NCBI GenBank assembly: GCA_000328365.1
Contig: KB295062.1
Location: 1 to 64,000, forward strand
DNA from: Capitella teleta
Taxonomy: Eukaryota > Annelida > Polychaeta > Capitellidae
Length of the DNA stretch: 64,000 nt
Reading direction: 5' to 3'
Part shown: piece after piece, positions 1 to 19,180 of the stretch
Layout: the number at the start of each line of letters is the position of its first letter
How positions within the stretch are numbered: the first letter of the stretch is position 1
The notes under the pieces: generated by a model
The model's input: the letters and a program-made list of their open reading frames with translations, nothing else
Database searches by the model: none
Told to the model about the DNA's origin: nothing
Position numbers and translations under genes: made by a program

Positions 1-3000
1 GCCAGTTTGATTCGTTTCTCTCCTGTCTAAGAACCAGAGCCCCCTAAACCCCCCTCCCGCCGCTGCTAATTCCATAAAACCTGCTAATGGGTCAGGTACT
101 TGTGCAGTACAGCGTTGGCGTGCAGCTGCATAGCGAGGGGCGTTATTAACGCACAGGTAAGAAGCGGTGATCAGAGTGAAATGTCCGACAACTGCGGATT
201 CTTAACGATGCCACAGACTCACATTCGTCTTCGACTGATGAGGAAAGCAGAAGGGATAAAACGAAGCCCCTCAGATCTGTATGCGAAGGCGGAAGGAGGA
301 GGCGGAGGGTGAGGGAGGCTGAGAGGGAGGGCGAGACAACAACACTTGCAAGGAGGGGGGCGTTGACATTGAAACGCACCCCTGTTACAAAGGTCAAAAG
401 ACGACATGGCCACGGTTCCATAATACGGCTTCAAATACCTGTTAATATTTCAATTGATTAATTCCATGACGTATATACGTGAATCAAGTTGGGACATCAT
501 CAAGGTGGGTGTGCAATTGCACTAGATTAATTACGCAATTGTGCTGCGTGTACCGCTACGTGTGGAAGTTCTATAATTTCATCAGCTCGACTATGTATTA
601 TTGTTCATGTATTACTAAGTAATTACAGAAAAAAAAAATAAAAATAAAAGGAAGTATCTTGAATTTTGATTTTCGTGTTATTTTTAATTACATGTGAATT
701 TTCGAAATGCTGTTTCTTTCCTGAAGTGAATGTTCGTCGCTTATCAACAGATATTGAATTAATTGAATTGCAAAATAGTTATCTATAATATTGCTATAAT
801 ATATAACATACATCAGGCCATCGATTGCCAAGCCTACAACAAAAGATAATATCTGTACACATTATTTTAGCATCTATTTCAAATTGCGGGAATGCTCATT
901 TAAACTACATAAATTACTTCGGATTTGGTGAACAGGTATTTTTAACCTTTTAACATTTTAAATTTGTGTCCACTGTCGAAGTACACAGCACACATTTTGT
1001 TTCAACAAAATAAATATACTAACAAAATAATGAAGTAACACGCGATTTCCTTTAATCAATTCATATTATCAAAAATCATTATTTTTACTACAGTACCCTT
1101 TTTGCTCGTGATTATACTAGTTCACATAATAATAATATTCTGTCGATTGGTGTTGCAGCCAGAGACTCTCGATGGTTTGATGCACTATCAGACTCAAGCC
1201 GTCTGAATTCGTCATAAAATTGTTGATACAGTATTTTCATCATTTGCTCAACTTATTTTGTTAAGGCTCTCTCGACGATATTAATACACATACATACACC
1301 TTTACATGTATTCATAAATGCATGTATATATCACACATTTTCATAAAGGAGGGGGGGGGGGAGACTGATAACATCAATTAATAATTGTGTCGTCATCTGA
1401 GACTGGAAACCAAAAAGAGATTGACATGGACAAACGGAAGACGAGATCGACGCATTTCGTCATCGTCTGATCAGATGAGAGTGTCCGCTCCACTTGTGAC
1501 AGAGAGTAGCTCTGGGCGAACGAGGCGCGCTTGCGACGAATAATAATATTTGCACTGCATCTCGTCTGATTCGATCTACAGCTGATTGTCCAGCACCGTA
1601 TAGGCTGCTGCCCTGGGCATTCAGTGACCACTGCACCGTGATGAGGAGGCGGAGGCGGAGGAGGAGGCGGAGGGGTGGGGGAGGAGAGTGGTGCTACTCA
1701 GGTGGCAGTGTTCACACCAGAAGCATCGCATGCCGCTCCACAAACAATCAACACGATAAAAGTCACCTTGATCACTGCCCATTGTCCACTGCCAACATCT
1801 GCCGCAGTGGTCAAGGAAGCTGTTAATCAGATGACGCAATCTCGGCCTATTGTCTTGCAGCTGATCGAGTCGGATGCGGAGTAAGGTCGCAAAGGCGATC
1901 GCTTCCGCTGTTCGCTCGGAAGTACGTCGCGTCAGGCGGAAACATTTCGTGAATTAGCGATTCGCTCCGTTGCACGATCCGGATACGCGCCGCTCCTGGA
2001 TATACTCGTGCTGCTGCTGCTCTGAGGCGCATGCTTGTGTTCGGCTGATTACCGGAATGCGTTATCGACTACGATTGCGCAGAGAGGGGCGAAGGTGTGC
2101 ACATCTGTGTGCGAGAGATCACGGCTTGATGAGATGCCGTAAATCACGCGTCTTATTGCGCACTGATTCGAAGGAGGAGACAGATGGCGAGAAGACGAGT
2201 GCGCTCTAAAGCGACGTTGCTAATCGCCTCCTGATAAGCGGTGAGCAGCGATCAGTGCAGACGCCGCCGCCGCTCGGAGTGTTCATGGCGCCATGCCGCT
2301 CGGCGACCCTCATCTCGTGGCGCTGTCCGTCCGCTCGAGGGCCTCGTAGAGCGTCCTCGACAACCGACGAGCGTCGAGAGTAGTGACGTGGAGGTGTGAA
2401 GCAACGGCGGAACGGTGGACAGGCCTGTTTGCCAAGTAATCCGCGTAGGCGCCGACGCGCAGCCGATCGTCAATGCCCGGTTCATCGAACGCCGGTGTCG
2501 AGTTGCGTCGAGCACACACTGCGGCTGACATCAAAGGCGCCGCCGCCAATCACCGATCCCTGATTGAATGGAAAAATACGTCAACTGGATGCGAATTATG
2601 CGCCGTTATTGGATGTCAAGCAGGCAGTGCCGCCACCTATCGACCGCCGTAAACACTAACGCGTCAGTTGGCTGGCGTGCGGTGGTATCGGGTGCGAGCG
2701 ACAAGGGTTTTCGGGCCTTGTTCGGCGGCGCCTCTGAAGGGGTCTGAAGTGGACCGTTGAAGCAGCGAGCATTCAGCGTAAGTTGTATTTAATTGCTGGC
2801 TCTTCACGGCGTCGAGGGCCTCGTAGCACAACGTTATCAGACGCCAGGCGTCAGCAGGGTGATGTTTCGTCACCCAGTCGCTCTTATCGGCGATAAATGT
2901 CTCACCCACTCCCGCAACCCCGGCCACGCAGTTCGAATGCAATGGGCTGCGAGCCATTATCTCGACTTTATGATAATGAATGCTGGCTGTAATGCACACA

Positions 3001-3920
3001 GACCTCTCAACAGAGGGTTACTAAGCACGTTAGCACAATACCTTGATTGCGCATGTGCTCTTATAAAGATCCAGTTACAACATCATTGAGAGATTCCTCA
3101 TATATTTTATCAGTATGTGCATCGTAATCTACACGCTTTTAATCTATACGTAGACCAGTGTGCGTGAAATCCATTTTTATGATTTAGTTCAATGGGTGCA
3201 ATCGAAGTGTTTCATTTTATTGCTATCATCAGATCTCATTGTTTCACACACATAGTGTGGGGTGAGTTTTCGATTCGCTCATCATTTTCCTACGAAATGC
3301 ACAGAAAGCCGACAATGAGATCGTTGTGCAAATTACGCCGCGTCTCTCGCTCGAGTCGATTTGACAAACGACCAGAACAGATGAGTTCAGAATCCAAATA
3401 AAATTAAATCATCGGTCATGTTTATCTTCCACGAGACGCTAGTCGATCGTGGCACGTGGAATTTATCATAAAAATCGAATAAACTCCAACATGGAATCCC
3501 TCTGCAAACAGCCATTAAACGTAGTTTAATTAATATACTTCGGAATAAGAATAAAAGCAGTTTTCTACGAAATCTTCATACTCATCAATTCAGTATATAA
3601 ACGTCAATTTCGTCTTGATTCATTACACCAAATACACATAGAGCACATTTATTATTATCGTATTTAAATTCAATGATTCCCCTGAACATTAACATAATTT
3701 ATTAGCGTAATTATTAACATAATTTATTATTATTTATAAATAGAGTGCTATAGTACTGACCAGAAGTGGACAACATTATCAACACCATTGAATGAGGCTT
3801 TTATTCGAATGAAATATAAATATTATACACAACAACAGCTGAGTATACAAGCAATAAAAATGCAAGGATAATCAAAGGTATTAATGAAATTAAACCACAG
3901 TCGTAAAAGTGACGTCATCT
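1..3920. other. Intergenic region with a GC-rich block, no confident gene
   Basis: No recognisable protein family was found here. The first 400 bases and roughly 1.9-2.95 kb are GC- and CpG-rich, while 420-1370 and 3400-3900 are AT-rich. The GC-rich block carries two overlapping-style open frames on the minus strand (about 2310-2549 and 2664-2999) that share a short residue pattern, described in the findings. The block could be the promoter or first exons of a gene lying off the left edge of the window, but no splice structure could be confirmed. The right end forms the 3' flank of BCAS3: a TTTATT at 3800-3805 (AATAAA on the minus strand) lies about 116 bases past its stop codon. Confidence 0.5.
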
Positions 3921-10379
<6,459 letters not shown>

Positions 10380-12187
10380 CTCGCCACGGATCGCGCCCGC
10401 AATAAAATGCGAAAGGCCTTCAATTCAGAGGAATTTCTGATAAATATCGTCTTGAAATCGCTAGACTGTCATCTCAGCTTTTGTTGTTATGCTGTAAAAT
10501 GACGACAGATGTCGCTCCTTCCGTGACGTCATTTATTTACACCGGAAGTAAACATGAGCACGTGCTTATTGGTAATCAATAATCATAACGCACTTTTCTC
10601 CGCAGTTGCGCAATGGAATATAATATTAAATATAATTATATAATACTACAATTATCGTTATTGGCTGGTCAAGGAAACAACTTGAGAAGTAAAGTGTTGA
10701 ATAAGAGTTTATTCAGTATTGCACACAACTAGCCATAAAGAAATTTCACCACCTACAGAATCAAATGCTGACAAGCATCCCACAGAACAAAATTGAAATG
10801 CTGAACGGCACACAATTTGTAAATCATCATTCGACGCGAACACTAGTAGCAAGCATACCCCACGACATACAACATTGAACAGTGCTCTCAGACAAATTGT
10901 TTCCAGTGAAATTATTCTCCTCTTTTCAAAGTTAAGTTTTGCAAATTGATTCAAAGGTTCTGAGCATTAGAAATGACATTTTCAATACAACAAGAATTCA
11001 GTGAGAACAGTTTTCTCAATTTTTCACCAAATATACTAGTAGCCACGAGTACTTGCCAATAATAGCATAGCATAGCATGAATACTGCATATAATACAATT
11101 GAACTCCGAAATTTATCAAATCGGCTAAGTTGGAGCCGTCATAATCGCCAGTTGGCTATAAGAAGAGACCGAATTAGACGCAGCCAAACAGAGACTCATG
11201 CCAAATAAGGTGCAGAATATTGGGAATAAAATAGAAAATATTTACAAATAATTAAATAAAAAGCAATTGCGGTGAACCGTTGTGACAAACGCATGGCCAT
11301 AGAGAAAATTGTGAACAATTATAACATTAACAAAAAAACAAATTCTAGTGAAATAAAAGAAATTTGTATCATTTCGACTATTTCGCGTAGCTGTACAGGT
11401 TCGTGATGGGATTCATGTGTACAGGGGAAGGGAGGGGGGAGGCATGCATATGATCCATGTACGGAATTATTCTCTCTAGCAGGGGAGGAGGGGAAAAAAA
11501 TGAGAAAAATTATATGTCTACAAATAAGGAATTCTGGAAAGGGAGAAAAATAAAATATAATCACATAATATATTCTTCAACAATTATTGAAAAAAAAATT
11601 AATCAATAATAATTAATTACAAGTATTTATGAGGGGGGGGGGATGAAATGATTGAGGCAGCAAAATTGAAAGACTGAAAAAAAAAAAGTGGAAATGGTTA
11701 TCAATATATATAAAAAACAAACAAAAGATAAGTAAAAAATGTAGCAATGTTTTGATGAGCTTATGAAAACAGCTATCAAAAAATAAAACTTCAACAGATC
11801 AGAAAAAGAAGCATGATATGAAGAGGACTGGAAAAAAAGTCACAAAACATGGCTGAAACCATAAGAAATTTCAAGCTCATAACAAAATAAATGGAATGAA
11901 TTTCTTCTTTAATGAAAAAAAAAAAAAAAAAAAAAAAAACCCAGCAAAAACGTCCCTCTTTATTTTGTTCGCGGAATGCAAACCGAATCGATCACGACCC
12001 TGTATGTTTCAGTCATTCGCACACACACACAAAAGAGGAAATGCCCTTCAGAATAAAACGCTTGAGCCGACTCGACTAGATGTTGCTTCAAACACAGATG
12101 AGGCGTAAAAAGGAGGAGCACCGAAATCAGTAGCGAAAAAAAGAAAACCAAAACAGAATTTTAAAAGCGTCACAATTCGCCGATGCG
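10380..12187. other. Spacer between the BCAS3 start and the TBC1D10 stop
   Basis: This is AT-rich spacer with no credible gene. It contains the presumed BCAS3 promoter (10.38-10.6 kb), which holds one copy of the 10-mer AATCATAACG at 10581-10590, and the TBC1D10 3' untranslated region. A run of A at 11915-11939 and short G runs near 11632 are low-complexity tracts. A minus-strand AATAAA (TTTATT on the plus strand at 11959-11964) lies about 220 bases past the TBC1D10 stop and is a plausible cleavage signal. Confidence 0.5.
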
Positions 12188-13921
12188 TCAGCTGTCTTCC
12201 GAGGTTTTTTTAGATTTCTTTTTGGATTTAGAGTTTGAGTCGCCATTCTTCTTCTCCTTCATAGCTTTCCTGCGTGCCATCTGGTACTGATGCTCTTTCT
12301 CCATGTCCCTCTCTGTGGTTGGTAGCCGAGCACACTTTCAGAGGAAAAAAAAAGAAAAGAAAAAAAAAGAAGAGGTATTTTACTCAGAATCAAAATTGAA
12401 CAGGGTACACACACCTCTCTGATGAGGTACTCCTCTTCCAGGTACTCAGGTGGAATGTGCCGGATCTTTTCCATGGTTTCATACAGGCCTTGGCAATCAG
12501 CCAACTGCTCCGGGCGGCCCATGATGCTACGAAAGATGACCAGTGCGATGCGGAACATAACTTTGACGCCTGCGCGAACCAGATCACACATTGAAATGCT
12601 GTTCCATGTGAGTGCGTACCTTCACAGAAGAACATGTCCCACACCCTCAGAACAGACGCCCACGGCAGGGTCCTTGTGAAGACGCACATAAACCACTCGG
12701 TCATGTAGAGAATCGGTTCAATTCTCTGCTTCTTCTGTGAACGATACAAGCATTGAAACAAGAACGGTTCAAAAATGTCACTGACCAGATGCTTGTACGT
12801 AATCGGCGATGCCCTCTTCAACAGACCAAAAAGCACGTCACCATCAGTCTGCACTGCCTCCAATCCCTGACTGTAGTAGCCGGGCAGATATTTCTCACAG
12901 ATGGAAACAAGGCACCAGAACGCCTGCTCAGCCGGCATGTGCATAAGAAGGACGGCCGCAATGGGCGCCTGTGCTTGGCAGTATCCGTCTATCGGGTTGT
13001 GAACGCTGTAAGCCTTCAAAACAGCATACAAGTCGAGCTGACTGTAAACACAGAGCACCAAGCATAAAATAACACCATAACTGCAAAACACAAACCCATG
13101 ACCACCCTTGGCTATGAACATTTCATGAAATGGAAATTGGCGATGTAAGTCTTTACGAATGTCCTCATTCCAGCGAGGATCCCCTGCCTGTCGCAAGTAT
13201 TCCTGAAACGGCAACGAGTCAAAACTGCTGACTGCCCACAAGAGAGCGGCACTCACGTCAAACCTCCCTTTATTGTGATCGAGGAGATACTTGCTGCCAC
13301 AGAGATACTGCCACGCCCTGGCCCTCAGCGCTGGAGGCACGCCCTTGCGACACCTTCGCTTCACCTGTTCACAAGCACAATGATTTGACGTCAGTTCAGA
13401 CGTAGTTCAGAGCACCTTCTTGAAACGCTTGCTCATCCACTTCTCCCAATTTTCCAACATGTCCAACCACTTGAGCTCTCTCTTGCGCTGCGTTCCCACA
13501 GACATTTTCGTTTCTCTACAAATCACAATTTATGAATTGGACTCACGCTACAATGAATGGGAACACTATTGGTTGATATAAAATCAAATTAACATTTAAT
13601 AAGGATATTTTGAAGAAAAGAAAAAAAGAAAAAAAAAACAATCTGTAAATAAAACATAACTATACAAAAGTGAGTCTCCATTCCAAAAAATTCTTAGAAA
13701 TCCATTAATTTAAAAACCAAATTATGATGACAGCTCGGATTATGAAATTATTTTGACAAAATGTTTTTCTTTTCTTTTCAAGTCAGCCATCTGTTTATCC
13801 ATAAGCAGAGCTATACTACAGTGGAAATTCGTTCAATTTCTGGGTGAACTAAAGTGCCAGTAATCCTGCATACAGAAGCACTTCGATTCACAGCCAATAA
13901 ATCCAGTTGAATCAACCACCA

Positions 13922-13971
<50 letters not shown>

Positions 13972-15329
13972 GAGGCTATTAGTGGAGGTGAGGCGGCTCA
14001 TTCACGGCTGACGTACGACCTAAAAGATGTATGCCATCGTAAAAGTCAAAAGTTGCTCTTCCAAATGACCTATGCCTTGCGCTGAAGCAACTGAGTAGAA
14101 CCGTTCAAAACGCCAGCAGTGAGATTAAGATACGCATGCTGAAGACGTTACACGATTGAGAAACAAAACAAATTGAGTGTTATTCCAGCAGCCACAATGA
14201 TTATATCTTACAGCTGAAACTTCCACGGAGATGAGAGAGGCAACCGTAGGATACAGGTGTGAAGACTGAGCTGTGATAGCAAATTAGCAAATCACAGCGG
14301 AGCACTCCCCCCCACCCCCGGCTTATTTCCCAAATGAAACCAAGAATGGCCACCCGTTAATGAGGCTTAAGCCGTGAATGCGAATTAGTAAGAGGAGGGG
14401 TTAAAGGTCAGTGATCCAGCAAAATGCCCTTGAAGCAAGGAAAGTAAAGATCGACTAATCTCACCCTTGCTGAGGTCTGCAAATGAAAAAAAAAAGCATC
14501 CATAGAAAATGAATGAAAAAATATACAAGTGAAAATAAATGGTAACAAATGAAGGTGATGTTTATTCAGCATGTGGTCGCTTTCAACCATTCACTATTCA
14601 AACATGTTAAACACCCTGCTAACTTGTGCTTAGACGTCGTAGCTTGCATGCAGTTAGAATTAGGTTAGGATGTAATACACTGTACTGCTGATTTGATCAG
14701 TCAAGAAAAAAAAACCCAAACCATTGACTGTTTCTAGGAAAATGGCAGTGGTTAGATCATCATAGGATGACTCTAATAACTGTATACAACACTGTACATG
14801 TATCGTGTGAATAAAAATAAAGAAGCATTAAAATCGCCGTAAGATTATAGGAAACGAAAAGATTTAAAGCTCTCAGATAAAGAAAGTTAGGTAGTTGAGT
14901 AAATAAAATGAGTCACACACAGATTTATGAAGCAATAAAAATTCAGAAGAAGAAAAAAAAGATTACTGAAATCTAGTGATCTTCAGAAAGTAGAGCAAAC
15001 GAAATGTGATATGGAAATAAATAATTTTCTCCTTCTACAAGATATGACACAAGAACTTTATTTGATCCAAAGAAACTGAGGCTATTTGGAAACTTAAACA
15101 CTGAGATTAGAGTATTAAATAGAGGAACTGACCTGTCCCTTTGAGTATACTGGTCACCTCCAGTGAAACCATAGCGGTCAACCTCTTTGAACTTGGGCGT
15201 GAGGACGCCATTCTGCTTGCTGCCCTCCTGGGAGTCAGCCTCTTGGTCAGCATCACTATCCTCATCATCTGAGAGGAGCTCATTGTTGCCTTCTTCATAT
15301 TCCTCAAGAGTAGCACCTGAATCAGCCAT
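12188..15329 (-). CDS. TBC1D10: TBC1D10-type Rab GTPase-activating protein
   Basis: This is a TBC-domain Rab GAP of the TBC1D10 (EPI64) family, which switches off Rab GTPases such as Rab35 and Rab27 at the plasma membrane and endosomes. Eight coding exons join in phase: 15133-15329, 13416-13515, 13257-13364, 13096-13202, 12786-13041, 12620-12734, 12415-12569 and 12188-12334, giving 394 residues. Exon 1 carries an acidic stretch followed by [15 protein letters not shown], the conserved pre-TBC motif. Exon 2 gives [20 protein letters not shown]. The TBC domain has the arginine-finger region (DGY... for IxxDxxR is replaced by the family-typical [19 protein letters not shown]) and the glutamine finger in [17 protein letters not shown]. 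The last exon has [13 protein letters not shown] and a lysine-rich tail. Vertebrates have three paralogues (A, B, C); this is the single invertebrate form. Intron 1 is 1.6 kb and holds a GA microsatellite. Confidence 0.93.
13922..13973. repeat. (GA)n microsatellite
   Basis: About 52 bases of GAGA with a few A interruptions, lying inside TBC1D10 intron 1. Confidence 0.9.
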
Positions 15330-15757
15330 TATGCCATGCCAATTGGGTCAGGTCATTCGAGGTCAACCACTACTCCTCAGCCATAGCAAAATAGGCTCTG
15401 GAAAACAAAAAAAAGATGACGTAAAATTGTGCGAACAAACTGAGGTTTATAACTTTCCACTGCCTGGTCTTATCAGTGGTGAAAATCTCAAGCTCTGAGT
15501 AAGCAAACGGTCAGGAAAAACCAAGAATGATTACACATGCAAACATGAAGAGCAGTGAAACACATTCATTCTTGCATGAGGTCATCATTTATTTGTCATC
15601 ATAATAGACTTTCAAGTCTTTTCAATTTCACTAATATTTTTTCGTCTTCCTTGTTTACCAGTCGTTTGGCTGAATTTTCACAGAATTATCAATAAATAAA
15701 AGAAAATTGTTACAGTCCGACCTCAATGAAATTGACCTCCTCTATTCCCATACAAAC

Positions 15758-15800
15758 AGCAAGATAGCATAACCAATTAAATTGGTTATGCTATCTTGCT
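15758..15800. repeat. Perfect inverted repeat, 21-bp arms
   Basis: Left arm 15758-15778 and right arm 15780-15800 are exact reverse complements around the single base at 15779. The arm begins AGCAAGATAGCATAACC. It is not part of a recognised element. Confidence 0.95.
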
Positions 15801-15954
15801 TATTATAAATTGAATTTATAATAACACAAAAAAGATATTATCTAGAATCATAGCTGGCATTTTGAAAAGCGCCAGATTAATGCACAAGACTCGCCTCAAA
15901 ATCTGAAGAAAAAAAAACTAACTTTTTACTGATTTTCCCATCCACACATCTCCC

Positions 15955-16170
15955 ATTCAATACAATCCTTCACAATCCCCCCTGCTAAAATTATCTATTC
16001 CTAACAGCTCATCTCCTAACGCTTTTGTGAATATCCTGTTTGTTAGTTTGTTTATTTGTTTGTTTGTAAAATTGTAATTATCCATTGCGGGCACATACCC
16101 ATGCTCTGGGTCAGCCCCTCTCACTCCACTTGTGTTTTTTTCTTTTCTTTTTTGAATAAACACATTTTTG
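15955..16170 (+). mobile_element. Possible LINE 3' tail
   Basis: A short stretch with TTTGTTTATTTGTTTGTTTG, a GGGTCAGCCCC patch, a C/T-rich tract and a terminal AATAAA-like end resembles the decayed 3' end of a non-LTR element. No reverse transcriptase frame remains, so this is only a suggestion from composition. Confidence 0.25.
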
Positions 16171-17639
16171 AATTGAAATTGAGGATTCAGGTAGATTCAA
16201 AGCATGAGCTCACTTTTAAGGAGGGGCCTATCATCAGGTTAAGTATAAATATCACAGATAAAAACATTCGAGACTGCATACTATCTGCAGCTTGGTGAAG
16301 TTAAGTGCAACATATAATATATAACAATATAATAAGTTAACTCAAAGACCATTCAAAGGAAGTGTAATGACAATAATGACAGTTTACAGCTGCTATAGCA
16401 CATGCACTAGGAATGATGAGTAGACCATGGTATTTGGAATAATATTGTTCCAGTAAATATATTACAAGAATTCTTGCTCAGTTTACAGTGGCATGTTAAA
16501 TTATCACCGCATTGCCATGAATTTTTTGAGGATTTTAAAACATTATATTTCAAACAAAATGGGACCCAATACCTATTACCTAATCAGTACTACATGTATT
16601 TAATACCGAAATTCAATGAATCAATTATATTGATATGATGGGAAGCTATTGCTAGCCAATAATGACCTGGCAGCTCAAAGGCAGATGTCACAGGAAGCAC
16701 TGCTGTTCATACTTCATTTACCAAGATTCAATGACGAAACGACTCTAATATGAAAAACTGTGAATTGTGTGAAATTTGAAATCTGAGGAAACAAGTGTTC
16801 ATACTATATATGTACAACTGTACATGCATATACAATGAACATGTCGAGGGAATGTTTACTAACATTCTCAATACGTGCTTTACATGTTTTAACTAAATAT
16901 AGCCTAATTAATGACACGCATTATCACATTTCGGCAGACATATATATACTTTTAAGTAATCTGTGAATAATCTCAGAGCAAATACACGTATACATGAAAC
17001 ACACAGTCTGATAGACCTAACGTAGTGTCCTTAATTAGCGGACCTCAGACCACGCACGCAACACCGGGAGCTTTTAGCCGTTCGCGTGGTCTCTGCCTTT
17101 TTATCCTTTGACCACATCGTCCGTGAAAGGTGTGAGCAGGGCACGTGAACTGTTCAACAGTTGATGCAATAAACATCCTATGATGACAGGTCAGAGTTTG
17201 TATCCACGAGTGAGCATCAACACTTCAATACTTCAGCATCCATACTTCTCATAGGGAGGTTTTTTTCCCTTCAATCGGGCGTTCAATCTCCTCCATGTTT
17301 ATTTTAATTACTAAGTTATGTTGAGTTGTGATACTTTGCAGCAAATAACTTCTGAAGGTTGTGGTCAGCATTGATGAATGCTTTGAGGAAGGCTTGGGAG
17401 CCTTGGGTGTACATGGTTAAAGCTAGAGAAGAGCACAGGCATGCTGATTTTTGATCTACTGGTAATTTTGGTTATTTGCGATTTACATTTGCGCCTGATT
17501 GGGGAAGTTGGAAAACTGTACAATCTCAATTACAAGCCAACCCCCTAACAAAGCCAACCAACTATTTTCATTCAGATATTGATTAATTCTCATACATGCC
17601 CACGATCTCCAAGGAACTTTAAGCAGCTATCACTATGTT

Positions 17640-17900
17640 CTATGACCAAATAATTGTGTCTCGCATTATCGGTGAGAGCTTGGAAGAGACTACATAGGGG
17701 CGTGACATTCCAAGTTGTCCTTCAGGGGACTTTCGTTGATGAAGATGACTATCTTCATCAAAGTGCGATTTGAACATGGTAAAGGATGGGGCCCAGATGA
17801 CTGATTTGGGCAGATTGTTCCATGGATGGACAACACATTGGCAACTCAACCTCTTTGTACCTGATGTCGTACCTGATGAACACCTGGACCTGTTGCCTGG
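17640..17900 (-). mobile_element. LINE remnant, C-terminal end of the ORF2-type protein
   Basis: The minus-strand frame reads CVVHPWNNLPKSVIWAPSF followed by TMFKSHFDED. This is the pattern WNSLP...V..A.S...FK..LD found just after the reverse transcriptase domain of CR1/L2/Jockey-like non-LTR elements. No complete reverse transcriptase is seen next to it, so this is a short 5'-truncated or decayed copy. The exact clade cannot be told from so little sequence. Confidence 0.6.
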
Positions 17901-19180
17901 TCAGCTGCGTCAAGGAGACAACAGTTGACAGCTGTGGCTGACATTGTAATCAAATAATCTACCTCTACAGCAATACTTGTTGAGTCATTTCATGAACCGT
18001 ATCATAGTATGTAACTAATTATAGCACTGTCACTGTGTGAGTGTGTATGTTCATAATGTTGTAGTGTATTCTCATGGTTCTCAGAATGTTTCTGGTGACT
18101 GCTATGACTGTATGAGTTCAGCTTGGTTTAAGAAGTTAATAAAAGTTTCACTAGCCTAGGGAGGACTGGCAGTCAGTGTGAGTGTGTCATCTATTAATAG
18201 TATTAGAACTGTCACTGTGACTTGACAGTGTAACGCACACCACACGAACTGATTACAGCTTGATAATACCATGCGCATTGAACATGAATAGTAATAATGT
18301 GATTATACACTAACTATTATTAATAGCGTAATAACATTGGTGGTAAGGCGGTCCATTTCCCAACTTACATTGGTAAATAAAAATTTCTCCTATTTCCGGA
18401 AGTGATAACGAAACACCAATGCGCATGCCTAGCTTTGACCTATTTCTGATTATAAATGCGATTCATCCGCGCACCGCTTGCAAAAGATGCATTGCTTTGC
18501 TTGATAATTTAGAACACTATTAAATAGCTGCCGCTGTCATGTACCAAAATATGGGATATATTTAACCAATAGAGACGTATTATACAATTAAATTATTATT
18601 TAAAATTTATTTAAACGTGATTATCGGGGAAAAGCCAATGGTGCCCTCCATTTTGTCAAATTACTCACTTCCTTTTTCATTAATATCCGAAATGTTATGA
18701 AGTTCTTTTAATAAATCGTGTTAAATCCTGTTATAAATCCTTACTATACCAAATAAACTGTTACAACCACGCACAATTATTATATTAATCTTCGATGATT
18801 TATTCTAATTTAGATATGATTTCCACAAGCGAAATCTGAAAATGACATCATAGAAAAGCAGATCGACATTCTCCATGTTGGTTTGTTTGACTTCGGAGTA
18901 GAAGTTGAGATTCGCCGACAAAATTTATTTGCCATTGCGGTTAATGCGCCCTCTGAACAGTTATTGGATGTGTGATAAATGGAGGCCGGTGTCCAGAGAA
19001 TTCAGGACGTGTGCTATAATCGTCAGTTTGCGGTGTGATTGACATTTTTCATCGCGGTTTAAAGGGCCGTTGTCACCTCGCCAAGTGAATTTGTGAGGAC
19101 AAGCAACATCGTTTAGGTGGACTGGAATTGTTCACGAGACTCTTGATCTCTACCCTAGTAATTCGAACGCATGTGCAAGT

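Larger units (their letters stand above)
15330..19180. other. Divergent spacer between TBC1D10 and ATXN2
   Basis: About 3.85 kb separate the two divergent start codons. Most is AT-rich. It holds a perfect 21-bp palindrome (15758-15800), a possible LINE 3' tail (about 15955-16170) and a LINE remnant (17640-17900). Towards ATXN2 the sequence has an NRF1-like TGCGCATGC near 18420-18428 and GC-rich patches at 18950-19090, consistent with a promoter region. No coding gene was seen. Confidence 0.55.

Noticed and set aside
11915-11939. A run as a retroposed poly(A) tail
   Set aside because: No SINE or processed gene copy could be read next to it, so it is listed only as low-complexity DNA.
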